Assembly (NCBI GenBank): GCA_902571975.1
Contig: CACGED010000007.1
Location: 1 to 53,190 of the forward strand
Direction: 5' to 3'
From: an uncultured Pelagibacteraceae bacterium
GTDB taxonomy: Bacteria > Pseudomonadota > Alphaproteobacteria > Pelagibacterales > Pelagibacteraceae
Length of the DNA stretch: 53,190 nucleotides
Position numbers and translations under genes: made by a program. Under the pieces are notes generated by a model. That model searched no databases. It had not been told where the DNA came from and saw only the letters and a program-made list of their open reading frames with translations. This document shows, one piece after another, positions 8,654 through 16,940 of the stretch. The first letter of the stretch is position 1; each line of letters starts with the position of its first letter.

Positions 8654-9886
8654 TGTCATTAATGAAAATTATCGAAAATTTAATCGGTTTTTTTTAAATA
8701 TTATACTCTTAGTTTAGACCTTGATTCATATAGCAATTATGACGTTATTACATGCATTTCTGAAAAATCATTTGGTCATAAAGTAACTTTAATAGACTAT
8801 ATCGCGAGGTTGTACTCTAAAAATAAAATTTTAGTAATTATTTTAACTACGGAAGAGATAAATAAATATCATTTAAATCTTTATAGAGAAATTATTGACT
8901 TTAAAATAATAAAAATAAATGGATCATGGAGTCAAGTTTATGGAGTTAAGAAAAAACTTAATTATAATTTGAAAAAAAAATTTAGAACTTCTTTTGTAGA
9001 TGAACCGACAGTACTTTATAAAGTTTTGAAACAAAATGATCTAAATTATGAAATATACGATAATGATTTAAAAAAAATTACAAAAAATAATACTTTTTTT
9101 TCACATTCGATCTTACTTGAAGATCCAAAATATAAAATTGAGCTAAAACTCGATAATGAGGACAGTTTTAAGGATAAAATTAAAAAAATGACACTGATAG
9201 ATAAACCCAAAATTTTTAGTTTTATCTTAAGAAGAGAAAGTAAAAATAATAGTAATCAACATGATAACAATAGAGATGCTGGCCCAATTTCAAACTACTT
9301 GGAGTCACTTGAGTATATTATCAACAAAGACCCAAATAATGTAATTTTAATTGACGATAAAAAATATTTAGAAATTAATTTACCCAGAGTAATAAATGTT
9401 CGTGAATTTAATAATGAACTATATAATCTAGCAAATATATTTATGCTAAAAAATTCTGAATTCTGTGTAATACAACATTCAGGTCCATTACATTTGGCAA
9501 ATATATTAAAAACACCAGTAGTTGTGTCAGATTTTCTTCCTTTATGGCAAGGATCTTGTGGTAAAAATGACATTTTTGTACCAAAAAATTTTTTTTCTAA
9601 AAGTGAAAATAAAATAATTTCTCTTAAAAAAGTTTTAACTGATTTTGTTGATTTATTTTATGGGAATTACGATAAGTTTAAAGATATTAAGGTATTACCA
9701 TCTAATAAATATGATATAAAAATGGCTGTCGAAGAAATATATAATAAGATTGTTTTAAAAAATACAAATCAAAATAACAAAATTGGAGAAAAACTTAAAA
9801 ATTATCATGACTTACTGCCAAATAATAGCATACACCATATAAGAAAAAATAAAATTTCAGAAAATCTTTTAATTAAATATTTTTAG
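8653..9886 (+). CDS. Putative glycosyltransferase (TIGR04372-like), apparent frameshift near N-terminus
   Basis: The uninterrupted frame from TTG 8810 to 9886 (358 aa) lacks a natural N-terminus. The same frame is open back to base 8684 and reads SYSNYDVITCISEKSFGHKV, clearly protein-like. In the -1 neighbouring frame, ATG 8653 or 8662 gives MKIIENLIGFF and then stops at TAA 8695. Removing one T from the eight-T run at 8688-8695 joins both into one protein of about 410 aa. The C-terminal half has LRRES, a GPISNYLESLEYII block and VIQHSGPLHLANILKTPVVV. These resemble GT-B-like TIGR04372 proteins. It may be a pseudogene, a slippage-controlled gene or a sequencing error. Confidence 0.65.
8688..8695 (+). 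repeat. Eight-T homopolymer at putative frameshift
   Basis: A run of eight T follows the codons for MKIIENLIG. With seven T the N-terminal and C-terminal frames of the surrounding glycosyltransferase would be continuous. Homopolymers of this length can vary by replication slippage or be read ambiguously by polymerase. Confidence 0.6.
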
Positions 9887-10875
9887 TGAAAAAAAAAAGA
9901 GCAATAGTAACTGGAGGTTTTGGATTCATAGGTAGTCATCTAGTTGAGCTTTTAATAAAAAAAAATTTTAAAGTTATAGTAATTGACGACCTATCATCGG
10001 GTAAACTAGAAAATATCAATAAAAAATTAAGGAGCAAAATCCTTTTTTTTAAATTGGATTTATCATCAAAATCAAAATTATGTAAAATATTAAAGAAAAA
10101 TGATTTAGTTTTTCACCTTGCCTCAAAGGCTGATATAGTTCCAAGTATCAATGATCCATTGTTATATTTTAGGTCTAATGTGCTTTCAACACAGGTACTT
10201 CTAGAAGCGTCTAGGGAAAAAAAAATTAAAAAATTAATATATGCAGCATCTTCATCTTCATATGGAATACCAAAAAAATTTCCAACATTAGAAAAGTCTC
10301 CAATGGATCCCCAATATCCATATGCATTAACTAAATGGATTGGAGAAGAATTATGCAAACACTGGAATAAAGTTTATAAATTGCCAATAATAAGTTTAAG
10401 ATTGTTCAACGTTTATGGCACAAGAGCAAGAACTAAAGGTTCTTATGGTGCAATGTTTGGAGTATTCTTAGGACAAAAAAAAGCCAAAAAACCACTAACA
10501 GTAGTAGGTTCGGGTAAACAAAAAAGAGATTTTACATACGTAACAGATGTTGCTAATGGATTTTATAAGGCTGGTGTTAGTAATATAAAATTTGGAATAT
10601 TCAATTTGTCATCTGGAAAACCATTTAAAGTTTTAGATATAGCAAAAAAATTATCTAACAATATTGTCCAGATTCCAAAAAGACCTGGTGAACCAAATAT
10701 TACATTTGGTAATTCTTTGAGATTTAGAAAGACTTTTAATTGGAAACCTAGAATTGATATAGATACGGGTATTAAATTTATGTTAGAAGATGTAAAATGG
10801 TTAAAAAATGCACCAGTTTGGACAAAAAAAAAAATAAACAAAGCAACTAAGCTTTGGTTTAAGTATCTAAAATAA
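9886..10875 (+). CDS. NAD-dependent nucleotide-sugar 4-epimerase (GalE-like SDR)
   Basis: Extended SDR with TGGFGFIGSHLVELL at residues 8-22, VIDDLSSGK, the Ser block AASSSSYG and catalytic YPYALTKWIGEE. RLFNVYGTRAR and the GSGKQKRDFTYVTDVA block place it with UDP-hexose 4-epimerases. An extra C-terminal helix (WLKNAPVWTKKKINKATKLW) is not part of GalE. The start GTG overlaps the preceding stop (TAGTG). It is followed 2 bp later by a cytidylyltransferase-kinase fusion. The pair may make one activated sugar, with substrate unproven. Confidence 0.85.
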   Translation: MKKKRAIVTGGFGFIGSHLVELLIKKNFKVIVIDDLSSGKLENINKKLRSKILFFKLDLSSKSKLCKILKKNDLVFHLASKADIVPSINDPLLYFRSNVLSTQVLLEASREKKIKKLIYAASSSSYGIPKKFPTLEKSPMDPQYPYALTKWIGEELCKHWNKVYKLPIISLRLFNVYGTRARTKGSYGAMFGVFLGQKKAKKPLTVVGSGKQKRDFTYVTDVANGFYKAGVSNIKFGIFNLSSGKPFKVLDIAKKLSNNIVQIPKRPGEPNITFGNSLRFRKTFNWKPRIDIDTGIKFMLEDVKWLKNAPVWTKKKINKATKLWFKYLK

Positions 10876-10877
10876 TA

Positions 10878-12347
10878 ATGAAAGAAATTAAAAACATAAA
10901 AAATTTAAAACAAAAATCCGTTACATTATGTCATGGTGTATTCGATATTTTTCATGTTGGGCATTTAAATTATTTAAAAAAAGCGAAAGGTTTAGGCTCA
11001 AAATTATTAGTTTCAATTACTGCAGATAAATATGTTAACAAAGGACCTAACAGACCAATTTTTAATCACGAACAAAGACTACAGCTAATTAAAAATTTAA
11101 GTTTTGTTGATTATGTTTATATAAATAATGAACCAGATGCAATCTCATTAATAAAAAAATTAAAACCAAAATTCTATTGTAAAGGTAAAGATTATAAAAA
11201 TTTTGATAATGATATTACTAGAAAAATTCATAAAGAGGTAAGGGAAGTTAAAAAATATAATGGCAAGTTTGTAATAGTTGATGAGGTCTCATTTAGTTCT
11301 TCAAAACTAATTAATGAAAATATTGGTTATCTTAATTTAGAGCAAAAAAAATTTATTAAAAAAATAAAAAAAAAAACAGATATAAATCAAATAAAAAAAA
11401 TTTTGGCAAATTTATCAAAAATAAATTTTTCAATAATAGGTGAGAGTATTATAGATAAGTATACATTTTGTTTGCCTGAAAATTTGTCAACAAAAAGCTC
11501 GTCAATTTCATCAAGATACATGTTCTCAGAAGAATATCTTGGAGGTGTACTTGCAATAGCTAGAAATGCAAAAGAATTAGATATTTCATTTGAACTTATA
11601 ACAAGTATGTCAACTAAAACAGAAAAAAAATTAAAAAGACTACTTAATAAGAAATTAAGAGTAAAAAATTTAAATATTTCAAAAAATGATTTTGTTAAAG
11701 AAAGGTTTATTTCAAACGAGAGAAATCAAAGATTATTTGAATTGTTCAAATCAAATACACACGAATTTGAGAAATTATCAAGCAAGAAATTAAATAAAAA
11801 TATTTTTAAAAATAAATCAATTATTGTGGCAGATTATGGTCATGGGCTATTGAATGAGTTTTTCTACAAAAAATTTTCTAATTATAAGAATTTATACATT
11901 AATGTTCAAACTAACTCAGAAAACTATGGCTATAATTTATTAAAAAAAATAAAAAAAAATAAATATTTCTCTATAGATGAAAGAGAAGCAAGATTAAATT
12001 TAAATGATAGATTTTCAAGTGTTCAAAATTTAATTAAAAAAATGATAAAAAAATATCCAAATAATGATTTTTCAATCACATTAGGTTCGAAGGGTTCAAT
12101 ATTCTTTGAAAACAAAGATAATAAAGTTTATTTATGCCCTGCTTTTTTTGATAAAGGATTAGATGCAACTGGTGCAGGTGATTTATATTTTTTAATCTCC
12201 TCTGCGTTGCAAATGTTAAAAGTTGACCCAGAAGTTAATATTTTTATTAGTAATATTTTTGCGGGTCTAAAAACTAGGATACAAGGTAATTCTGAGGTAG
12301 TTAAGAAAATTGATTTACTAAAATCTTTAGAGCATTTATTAAAATAA
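10878..12347 (+). CDS. Bifunctional cytidylyltransferase-like / PfkB sugar kinase, HldE domains in swapped order
   Basis: Residues 1-~145 form a nucleotidyltransferase: CHGVFDIFHVGHLNYLKKAK with the HVGH motif at 26-29, then RPIFNHEQRL and a CKGKDY block like the ADP-heptose synthase domain of HldE/RfaE. Residues ~190-489 are a PfkB kinase, starting at FSIIGESIIDKYTF and ending with DATGAGDLYF, where the last Asp is the catalytic base. E. coli HldE has kinase first and nucleotidyltransferase second, so this is the reverse order. It probably phosphorylates and activates a heptose or related sugar. No gmhA or hldD is visible in the window, so the heptose assignment is an inference. Confidence 0.85.
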   Translation: MKEIKNIKNLKQKSVTLCHGVFDIFHVGHLNYLKKAKGLGSKLLVSITADKYVNKGPNRPIFNHEQRLQLIKNLSFVDYVYINNEPDAISLIKKLKPKFYCKGKDYKNFDNDITRKIHKEVREVKKYNGKFVIVDEVSFSSSKLINENIGYLNLEQKKFIKKIKKKTDINQIKKILANLSKINFSIIGESIIDKYTFCLPENLSTKSSSISSRYMFSEEYLGGVLAIARNAKELDISFELITSMSTKTEKKLKRLLNKKLRVKNLNISKNDFVKERFISNERNQRLFELFKSNTHEFEKLSSKKLNKNIFKNKSIIVADYGHGLLNEFFYKKFSNYKNLYINVQTNSENYGYNLLKKIKKNKYFSIDEREARLNLNDRFSSVQNLIKKMIKKYPNNDFSITLGSKGSIFFENKDNKVYLCPAFFDKGLDATGAGDLYFLISSALQMLKVDPEVNIFISNIFAGLKTRIQGNSEVVKKIDLLKSLEHLLK

Positions 12348-12351
12348 ACAG

Positions 12352-13317
12352 GTGCTTACATTAAATTTAAAACTTCAAAATTTTTTAAATACTTTTAGGA
12401 AACAAGGAAAAAAAATATCTATTATAAAGCATCTGGTAAAACCTCCCTACGGAGGTGGCAACCAGTTTATATTAGCTTTAATGAAAGAATTAAGGAATTC
12501 TCATTTAGTTTTTCATAATTACTTCTCAAACAAAATAAATACTTATTTATTTGATTCTCTATGGTTGTCAGATCTTGAAATAAAAAAGCTTCTCTATTTT
12601 AAGAAAAAAGGAGCAAAAATTATACATAGAATTGATGGACCTCAACAAATATATAGAATGCAAGATAGCAATAAAGACCAAAGCAACGATAATAAACTAT
12701 ATGAATTAAATAAACTCTTGGCAAATACAACAATTATCCAATCAAATTTTGCTAGGGAAAAATTTGACTCACTCGGATTTAAATTTATAAATCCAAAAAT
12801 TATTCATAATGCCAGTGATAATTCAATTTTTTTTCCAAATAATAAAAAAAAATTTTTTAATAGAAAAGTTAAACTAATTAGTACATCATGGTCAAGCAAT
12901 GTTAAAAAAGGACAAAAAATATTTGAATGGATTGATAAAAATTTAGATTTTAAAAATTATGAATATAACTTTATTGGTAGAGTTGAAAATAAATTTAATA
13001 ATATCAATGTCATACCACCATTGAATTCTCAGGAACTTTCTGAATATTTAAGAAATTCGGATATTTTTATATTTGCAAGTCAAAATGAAACGTGTTCTAA
13101 TTCACTTATTGAAGCTCTAACTTGCGGCTTACCAACTCTATTTTTAGACTCAGGATCAAATAATGAATTAGTTAAGAAAGGTGGAATAAGTTTTAAATAT
13201 GAAAACGAAATTCCTCATAAATTAAAAAAAATTATAAATGAATATTTATTTTATAAGGATAATATTTCTATTGAAAATATTTCAAAAGTAGCAAAAAAAT
13301 ATTCACAGAACTTTTAA
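12352..13317 (+). CDS. Glycosyltransferase family 4 (GT-B)
   Basis: A GT-B protein of 321 aa. An N-terminal VKPPYGGGNQFILALMKEL block (glycine-rich acceptor-side loop) is followed by IIHRIDGPQQIY. The C-terminal donor site is FIFASQNETCSNSLIEALTC and GLPTLFLDSGSNNELV, the EX7E-type signature of GT4. Start is GTG at 12352, 4 bp after the upstream stop. Its stop (13315-13317) directly abuts the stop of the convergent methyltransferase. Donor sugar unknown. Confidence 0.85.
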   Translation: MLTLNLKLQNFLNTFRKQGKKISIIKHLVKPPYGGGNQFILALMKELRNSHLVFHNYFSNKINTYLFDSLWLSDLEIKKLLYFKKKGAKIIHRIDGPQQIYRMQDSNKDQSNDNKLYELNKLLANTTIIQSNFAREKFDSLGFKFINPKIIHNASDNSIFFPNNKKKFFNRKVKLISTSWSSNVKKGQKIFEWIDKNLDFKNYEYNFIGRVENKFNNINVIPPLNSQELSEYLRNSDIFIFASQNETCSNSLIEALTCGLPTLFLDSGSNNELVKKGGISFKYENEIPHKLKKIINEYLFYKDNISIENISKVAKKYSQNF

Positions 13318-13986
13318 CTATTTTTCAATTAAAATTATGTATCCGTTTGTAAATGAATTTTTACCTTTATAGTTGTTTATAAAAATATCAAAAATAAAAC
13401 AAATAATAGAAAAATAATATAATATAATTCTCTTCAAGCCATTAGAGTCATATGACTTTGACTGTGCAAACTGTCCAATACTTCCAAATATACCTCCACA
13501 ATTCAAAATTTTTCTAAACTTAAAATTACTAAAATATTCATTTATAAATTTAAATGTAAAACGATATCTGTCAGTGTGATCCTCCAATTCATTGTACATT
13601 AGTGGAAATGAAATTGCAGCCTTACCTCCAAATTTAAGAACACGAGATATTTCTTCTAATGATTTTTTTGGATTTTCCAGATATTGAATTGTTTCTATAA
13701 AAATTAATGAGCTAACAGAGTTATCTTCAAGTGGAATATTATGAGCATCACCTAAAATATCTGAATTTTCATTTTTATCATTATTTATTACTTTCAAAGT
13801 AGATTCTTCAAAGAGATTTTTTTTGTTTAAGAAATATGTTTTTTTAAATTTTTTACCACCCAGATCATATACTGGTAACTTATCGTTACTTAATGGAAGA
13901 AAGTAATTATTTAAATGACTATTGATGATATATCGTCTATACGACATATATTTGATATTATTCAATAAAGTGATAATTTTTCTCAT
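13318..13986 (-). CDS. SAM-dependent methyltransferase (class I)
   Basis: 222 aa. VYDLGGKK replaces the usual glycine-rich SAM motif I. DILGDAHNIPLEDNSVSSLI and FIETIQYLENPKKSLEEISR match the Methyltransf_11 motifs II-III. VLKFGGKAAISFPL is motif post-III. The target is unknown, but the context suggests methylation of a glycan. It is a single minus-strand gene between plus-strand blocks. Its start codon lies only 21 bp from the ATG of the divergent deacetylase. Confidence 0.8.
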   Translation of the reverse strand: MRKIITLLNNIKYMSYRRYIINSHLNNYFLPLSNDKLPVYDLGGKKFKKTYFLNKKNLFEESTLKVINNDKNENSDILGDAHNIPLEDNSVSSLIFIETIQYLENPKKSLEEISRVLKFGGKAAISFPLMYNELEDHTDRYRFTFKFINEYFSNFKFRKILNCGGIFGSIGQFAQSKSYDSNGLKRIILYYFSIICFIFDIFINNYKGKNSFTNGYIILIEK

Positions 13987-14007
13987 TACTAAGTTATAAT
14001 TTATTTA

Positions 14008-14985
14008 ATGTTTAATTATATTAAAAAATTTTCGTTTAATTTTAATGACTTCTTTATAAAATCCAAAAAAATTAAGAATAAATCATTTATAGTCTTTTTC
14101 CATGGAGTAGAGGAAAAAGTAATTGACCCTAATACTCAGAGTGTTCAAATTACATTCAAAAATTTCAAAGAAACTATAAATTATTTATCATCTAATTTTG
14201 ATATATTGCCATTTTCAGATCTTATTAAAATAAAAAATAATGGTGAAAATATAAACAATAAAATCTCTATTACTTTTGACGATGGATATAAAAATAACTT
14301 TGAGGTAGCTTACCCGTTTTTAAAAAAAGAAAAAATACCTTTTTTAATTTATTTAACAACAAATTTTATTTCTTCAAAAAAAAGAATGCCAACTTTTTTA
14401 CTAAGACTTTATTTTAATTATACAAAAAAAAAATTTTTTTATTCAAATTTTTTTAAGGAGGAGTTTGATATTTCAACAAAGAAAAAAAAAGAAAAAGCTT
14501 TACATCAATATATTCATTTTTTAAAAAATTTTGAATATACATACATTAAATTTTTATTGGAGGATATAGATATTCTTTTATCTGCTAGCGAAAGAAAAAA
14601 TTTATTTGAAATTTTTAAAAGTGAAGAATTTTTAGAATGGGAAGATATAAAAAAAATGCAAGATCTCTGTGAATTTGGATCGCATACTAAAGATCATTTT
14701 ATATTTAATGAAAAAAATTTTAATAATGCTGAGGAACAGCTTTTGAATTCAAAAAAAATAATTGATGACCATATAGGAAAGTGTAATCATTTTGCTTTAC
14801 CAAATGGAAATCGTAACATTTTTATAGAAAATTTTTTGATGAAAAAAAAATTCCCTTATGAAAGTATAGCCACTACTCAAAAAAAATTTATCAGTCCTAG
14901 AAATGAACTATTTGTATCAAGGATGGGAGTAGATAATATTGATAGTTTAAATCAATTGAAGTATGACCTATGGAATAATGCATAA
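14008..14985 (+). CDS. Polysaccharide deacetylase family protein (NodB domain)
   Basis: NodB-homology domain: VFFHGVEE near residues 29-36, ISITFDDGYKNNF (~87-100, metal-binding DD) and FGSHTKDHFIF (~224-234, His motif). Members remove N- or O-acetyl groups from polysaccharides using a metal ion. No signal peptide is evident, so it may act on precursors in the cytoplasm. 325 aa. A TATAAT box lies at 13995-14000, only 8 bp before the ATG, too close for a normal leader unless the message is leaderless. Confidence 0.82.
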   Translation: MFNYIKKFSFNFNDFFIKSKKIKNKSFIVFFHGVEEKVIDPNTQSVQITFKNFKETINYLSSNFDILPFSDLIKIKNNGENINNKISITFDDGYKNNFEVAYPFLKKEKIPFLIYLTTNFISSKKRMPTFLLRLYFNYTKKKFFYSNFFKEEFDISTKKKKEKALHQYIHFLKNFEYTYIKFLLEDIDILLSASERKNLFEIFKSEEFLEWEDIKKMQDLCEFGSHTKDHFIFNEKNFNNAEEQLLNSKKIIDDHIGKCNHFALPNGNRNIFIENFLMKKKFPYESIATTQKKFISPRNELFVSRMGVDNIDSLNQLKYDLWNNA

Positions 14986-16027
14986 AATAGAGGATCTTTT
15001 ATATTTATTAAAATTTTTTTTTATAAATTTATTTAGTCTTAAATCTCAAAATAAAATAACACTAAACTATGCAAATGCACATATTGCTAGAGATGGTTAT
15101 TACCGCGGTGGAAGAGCTAAATTAAATTTCTTAAAGAAAAAATTTAAGCAGGAAGAAAATTTTAAATATTTATATCTTGTAAGTAGTGCGTTACCAAATT
15201 TTGTTTACTTATTTGTCTATTTGGCAAAACTATTTAAGAAAAAAATCATACTTAATCAAAATGGTGTAGCGTATCCAGGATGGACATCAAACCATCAAAA
15301 AATAAATAAAAAATTAAGATATGTATATGAAAATTCTGATTATATTATTTTTCAAAGTAAATTTTGTAAGTTATCAGCTATAAAGTGGCTCAGTAAAAAA
15401 AAAATAAGCCACTCAATAGTTTATAATCCAATAAAAATAAGGAAAAAACAAAATCTAAATAATAAAAACTTTAATTTAATTGTATGTGGATCACATGAAA
15501 ATAAGCAAAGAGTTTTTTTGGCCCTAAGTTTGTTAAAAATATTAATAGATAAAAAACAAGTTTTTAAATTAATAATTGCAGGTCCCTTAGTTTGGGAAAA
15601 TGCTCAAAAAGAGGTTTATAAATTTATAAAAGATAATAATCTAAAAAAAAATGTAATATTATTTGGAAAATATAAACAAAATCAATTGAGTAAATTATAT
15701 TTTGGGAAATCTATTTTATTGCATTTAAAATATAATGATCCATCGCCCACGGTTCCCTTAGAGGCTCAATCATTCGGGGTTCCAGTAATTTGTAGTGGAA
15801 GTGGGGGAATGAGAGAATTGTTAACAAATAATTCTGCTGAAATAATCAGAATAAAAAGAACCTGGATTAATAATATTTATCCAAAACAATATGAGATTAT
15901 GAATGCAGTAATTAAAATAAAAAAAAATTACAGAAAATATTCTTTAAGTTCTTTTAAAAATTCCAGAAGATTTGATGTTATCAATTGGATTAAATTTCAT
16001 GAAATAATTTTTAAAATAATAAAATAA
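14978..16027 (+). CDS. Glycosyltransferase family 4 (GT-B)
   Basis: GT-B glycosyltransferase. LNQNGVAYPG and YIIFQSKFCK mark the first Rossmann domain. LIVCGSHENKQRVFLALSLL, FKLIIAGPLVW and VPLEAQSFGVPVICSGSGGM form the donor domain. The ATG at 14978 (overlapping the previous stop as ATGCATAA) is preferred over ATG 14963, five codons upstream. The C-terminal codons run into an eight-base tandem repeat. The product is about 349 aa and the sugar is unknown. Confidence 0.83.
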   Translation: MHKIEDLLYLLKFFFINLFSLKSQNKITLNYANAHIARDGYYRGGRAKLNFLKKKFKQEENFKYLYLVSSALPNFVYLFVYLAKLFKKKIILNQNGVAYPGWTSNHQKINKKLRYVYENSDYIIFQSKFCKLSAIKWLSKKKISHSIVYNPIKIRKKQNLNNKNFNLIVCGSHENKQRVFLALSLLKILIDKKQVFKLIIAGPLVWENAQKEVYKFIKDNNLKKNVILFGKYKQNQLSKLYFGKSILLHLKYNDPSPTVPLEAQSFGVPVICSGSGGMRELLTNNSAEIIRIKRTWINNIYPKQYEIMNAVIKIKKNYRKYSLSSFKNSRRFDVINWIKFHEIIFKIIK

Positions 16028-16057
16028 TAAAATAATAAAATAATAAAATAATAAAAT
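16013..16057 (+). repeat. Short tandem repeat, five copies of AAAATAAT plus a partial copy
   Basis: Five perfect head-to-tail AAAATAAT units (16013-16052) and a partial AAAAT cover the stop codon of one glycosyltransferase and the whole 28-bp gap to the next. A change in copy number after the stop would alter only the spacing in front of the downstream GT2. Confidence 0.9.
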
Positions 16058-16940
16058 GAAAAATAAAAAATTAAGTATAATTATGAATTGCTATAATGGA
16101 GATAGGTATCTTTATAGAGCACTGCAAAGCTTAATAAATCAAACATATAAAAATTGGGAATTAATTTTCTGGGATAATAATTCATTAGATAATTCTAGGA
16201 ATATTTTATTATCCTTTAAAGATAAAAGATTTAAATATTTTTTTGAAAAAAATAAAAGAAAACTTTATCATTCAAGATATAACGCACTAAAAAAAGCAAA
16301 AGGAGAATATATTGCTTTCTTAGACGTTGATGACTGGTGGTCAAATAATAAAATAAAACAACAAATTAACTTTATGGAAAAATTAAACTCAAATGTTTCA
16401 TATACAAACTTTTATATTTATAATGAAACTAAAAAAAAGGCATATTTACAATATAAAAAAAAATTGCCTCACGGAAAAGTTACAAATCAGCTTTTAAAAA
16501 CATATAAAGTAGGACTACCAACAATTATGGTAAAAAATAAATTTTTAAAAAAAAAAAAAATCCTTTTTTCAAAATTATATCATGTTATTGGAGATTTTGA
16601 TTTGATAATGAGATTATCAATTTTAACTGATATACATTGCTTACAAATTCCATTAGCATATTATAGATGGCATCCAGAAAATATGAGCTCAAAACAAGAA
16701 TTATTAAGAATAAAAGAACTTAAACAGTGGAAAAAAAAAAACTTTACTAAATTTTTAAAATATGAAAATTTTAGGTATTTTAATCAAAATTTGATTTATT
16801 CAGACTTATTACAAAAAATAAAAAATAAAAATAAATTAAACATAAAAAAATTTTTTAAAGTTAGACCCAGTCTTACTTTGAAATTATTTTTTCACTTTTT
16901 ATTCCCAACAGTATTAAAAAATAAAATTTTAATTAGATGA
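16056..16940 (+). CDS. Glycosyltransferase family 2
   Basis: GT-A enzyme of 294 aa. LSIIMNCYNGDRYLYRALQS and WELIFWDNNSLDNS form the N-terminal nucleotide site. GEYIAFLDVDDWW (~86-98) is the DxD metal motif. GDFDLIMRLS and YRWHPENMSS are conserved in the C-terminal part of this GT2 branch. A 14-A homopolymer (16547-16560) lies in the coding region. It overlaps the next gene by 4 bp. Confidence 0.87.
   Translation: MKNKKLSIIMNCYNGDRYLYRALQSLINQTYKNWELIFWDNNSLDNSRNILLSFKDKRFKYFFEKNKRKLYHSRYNALKKAKGEYIAFLDVDDWWSNNKIKQQINFMEKLNSNVSYTNFYIYNETKKKAYLQYKKKLPHGKVTNQLLKTYKVGLPTIMVKNKFLKKKKILFSKLYHVIGDFDLIMRLSILTDIHCLQIPLAYYRWHPENMSSKQELLRIKELKQWKKKNFTKFLKYENFRYFNQNLIYSDLLQKIKNKNKLNIKKFFKVRPSLTLKLFFHFLFPTVLKNKILIR
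16547..16560 (+). repeat. Fourteen-A homopolymer inside glycosyltransferase gene
   Basis: Longest single-base run noticed in the window, encoding a Lys stretch (FLKKKKIL). One-base slippage would truncate the glycosyltransferase. Confidence 0.9.
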
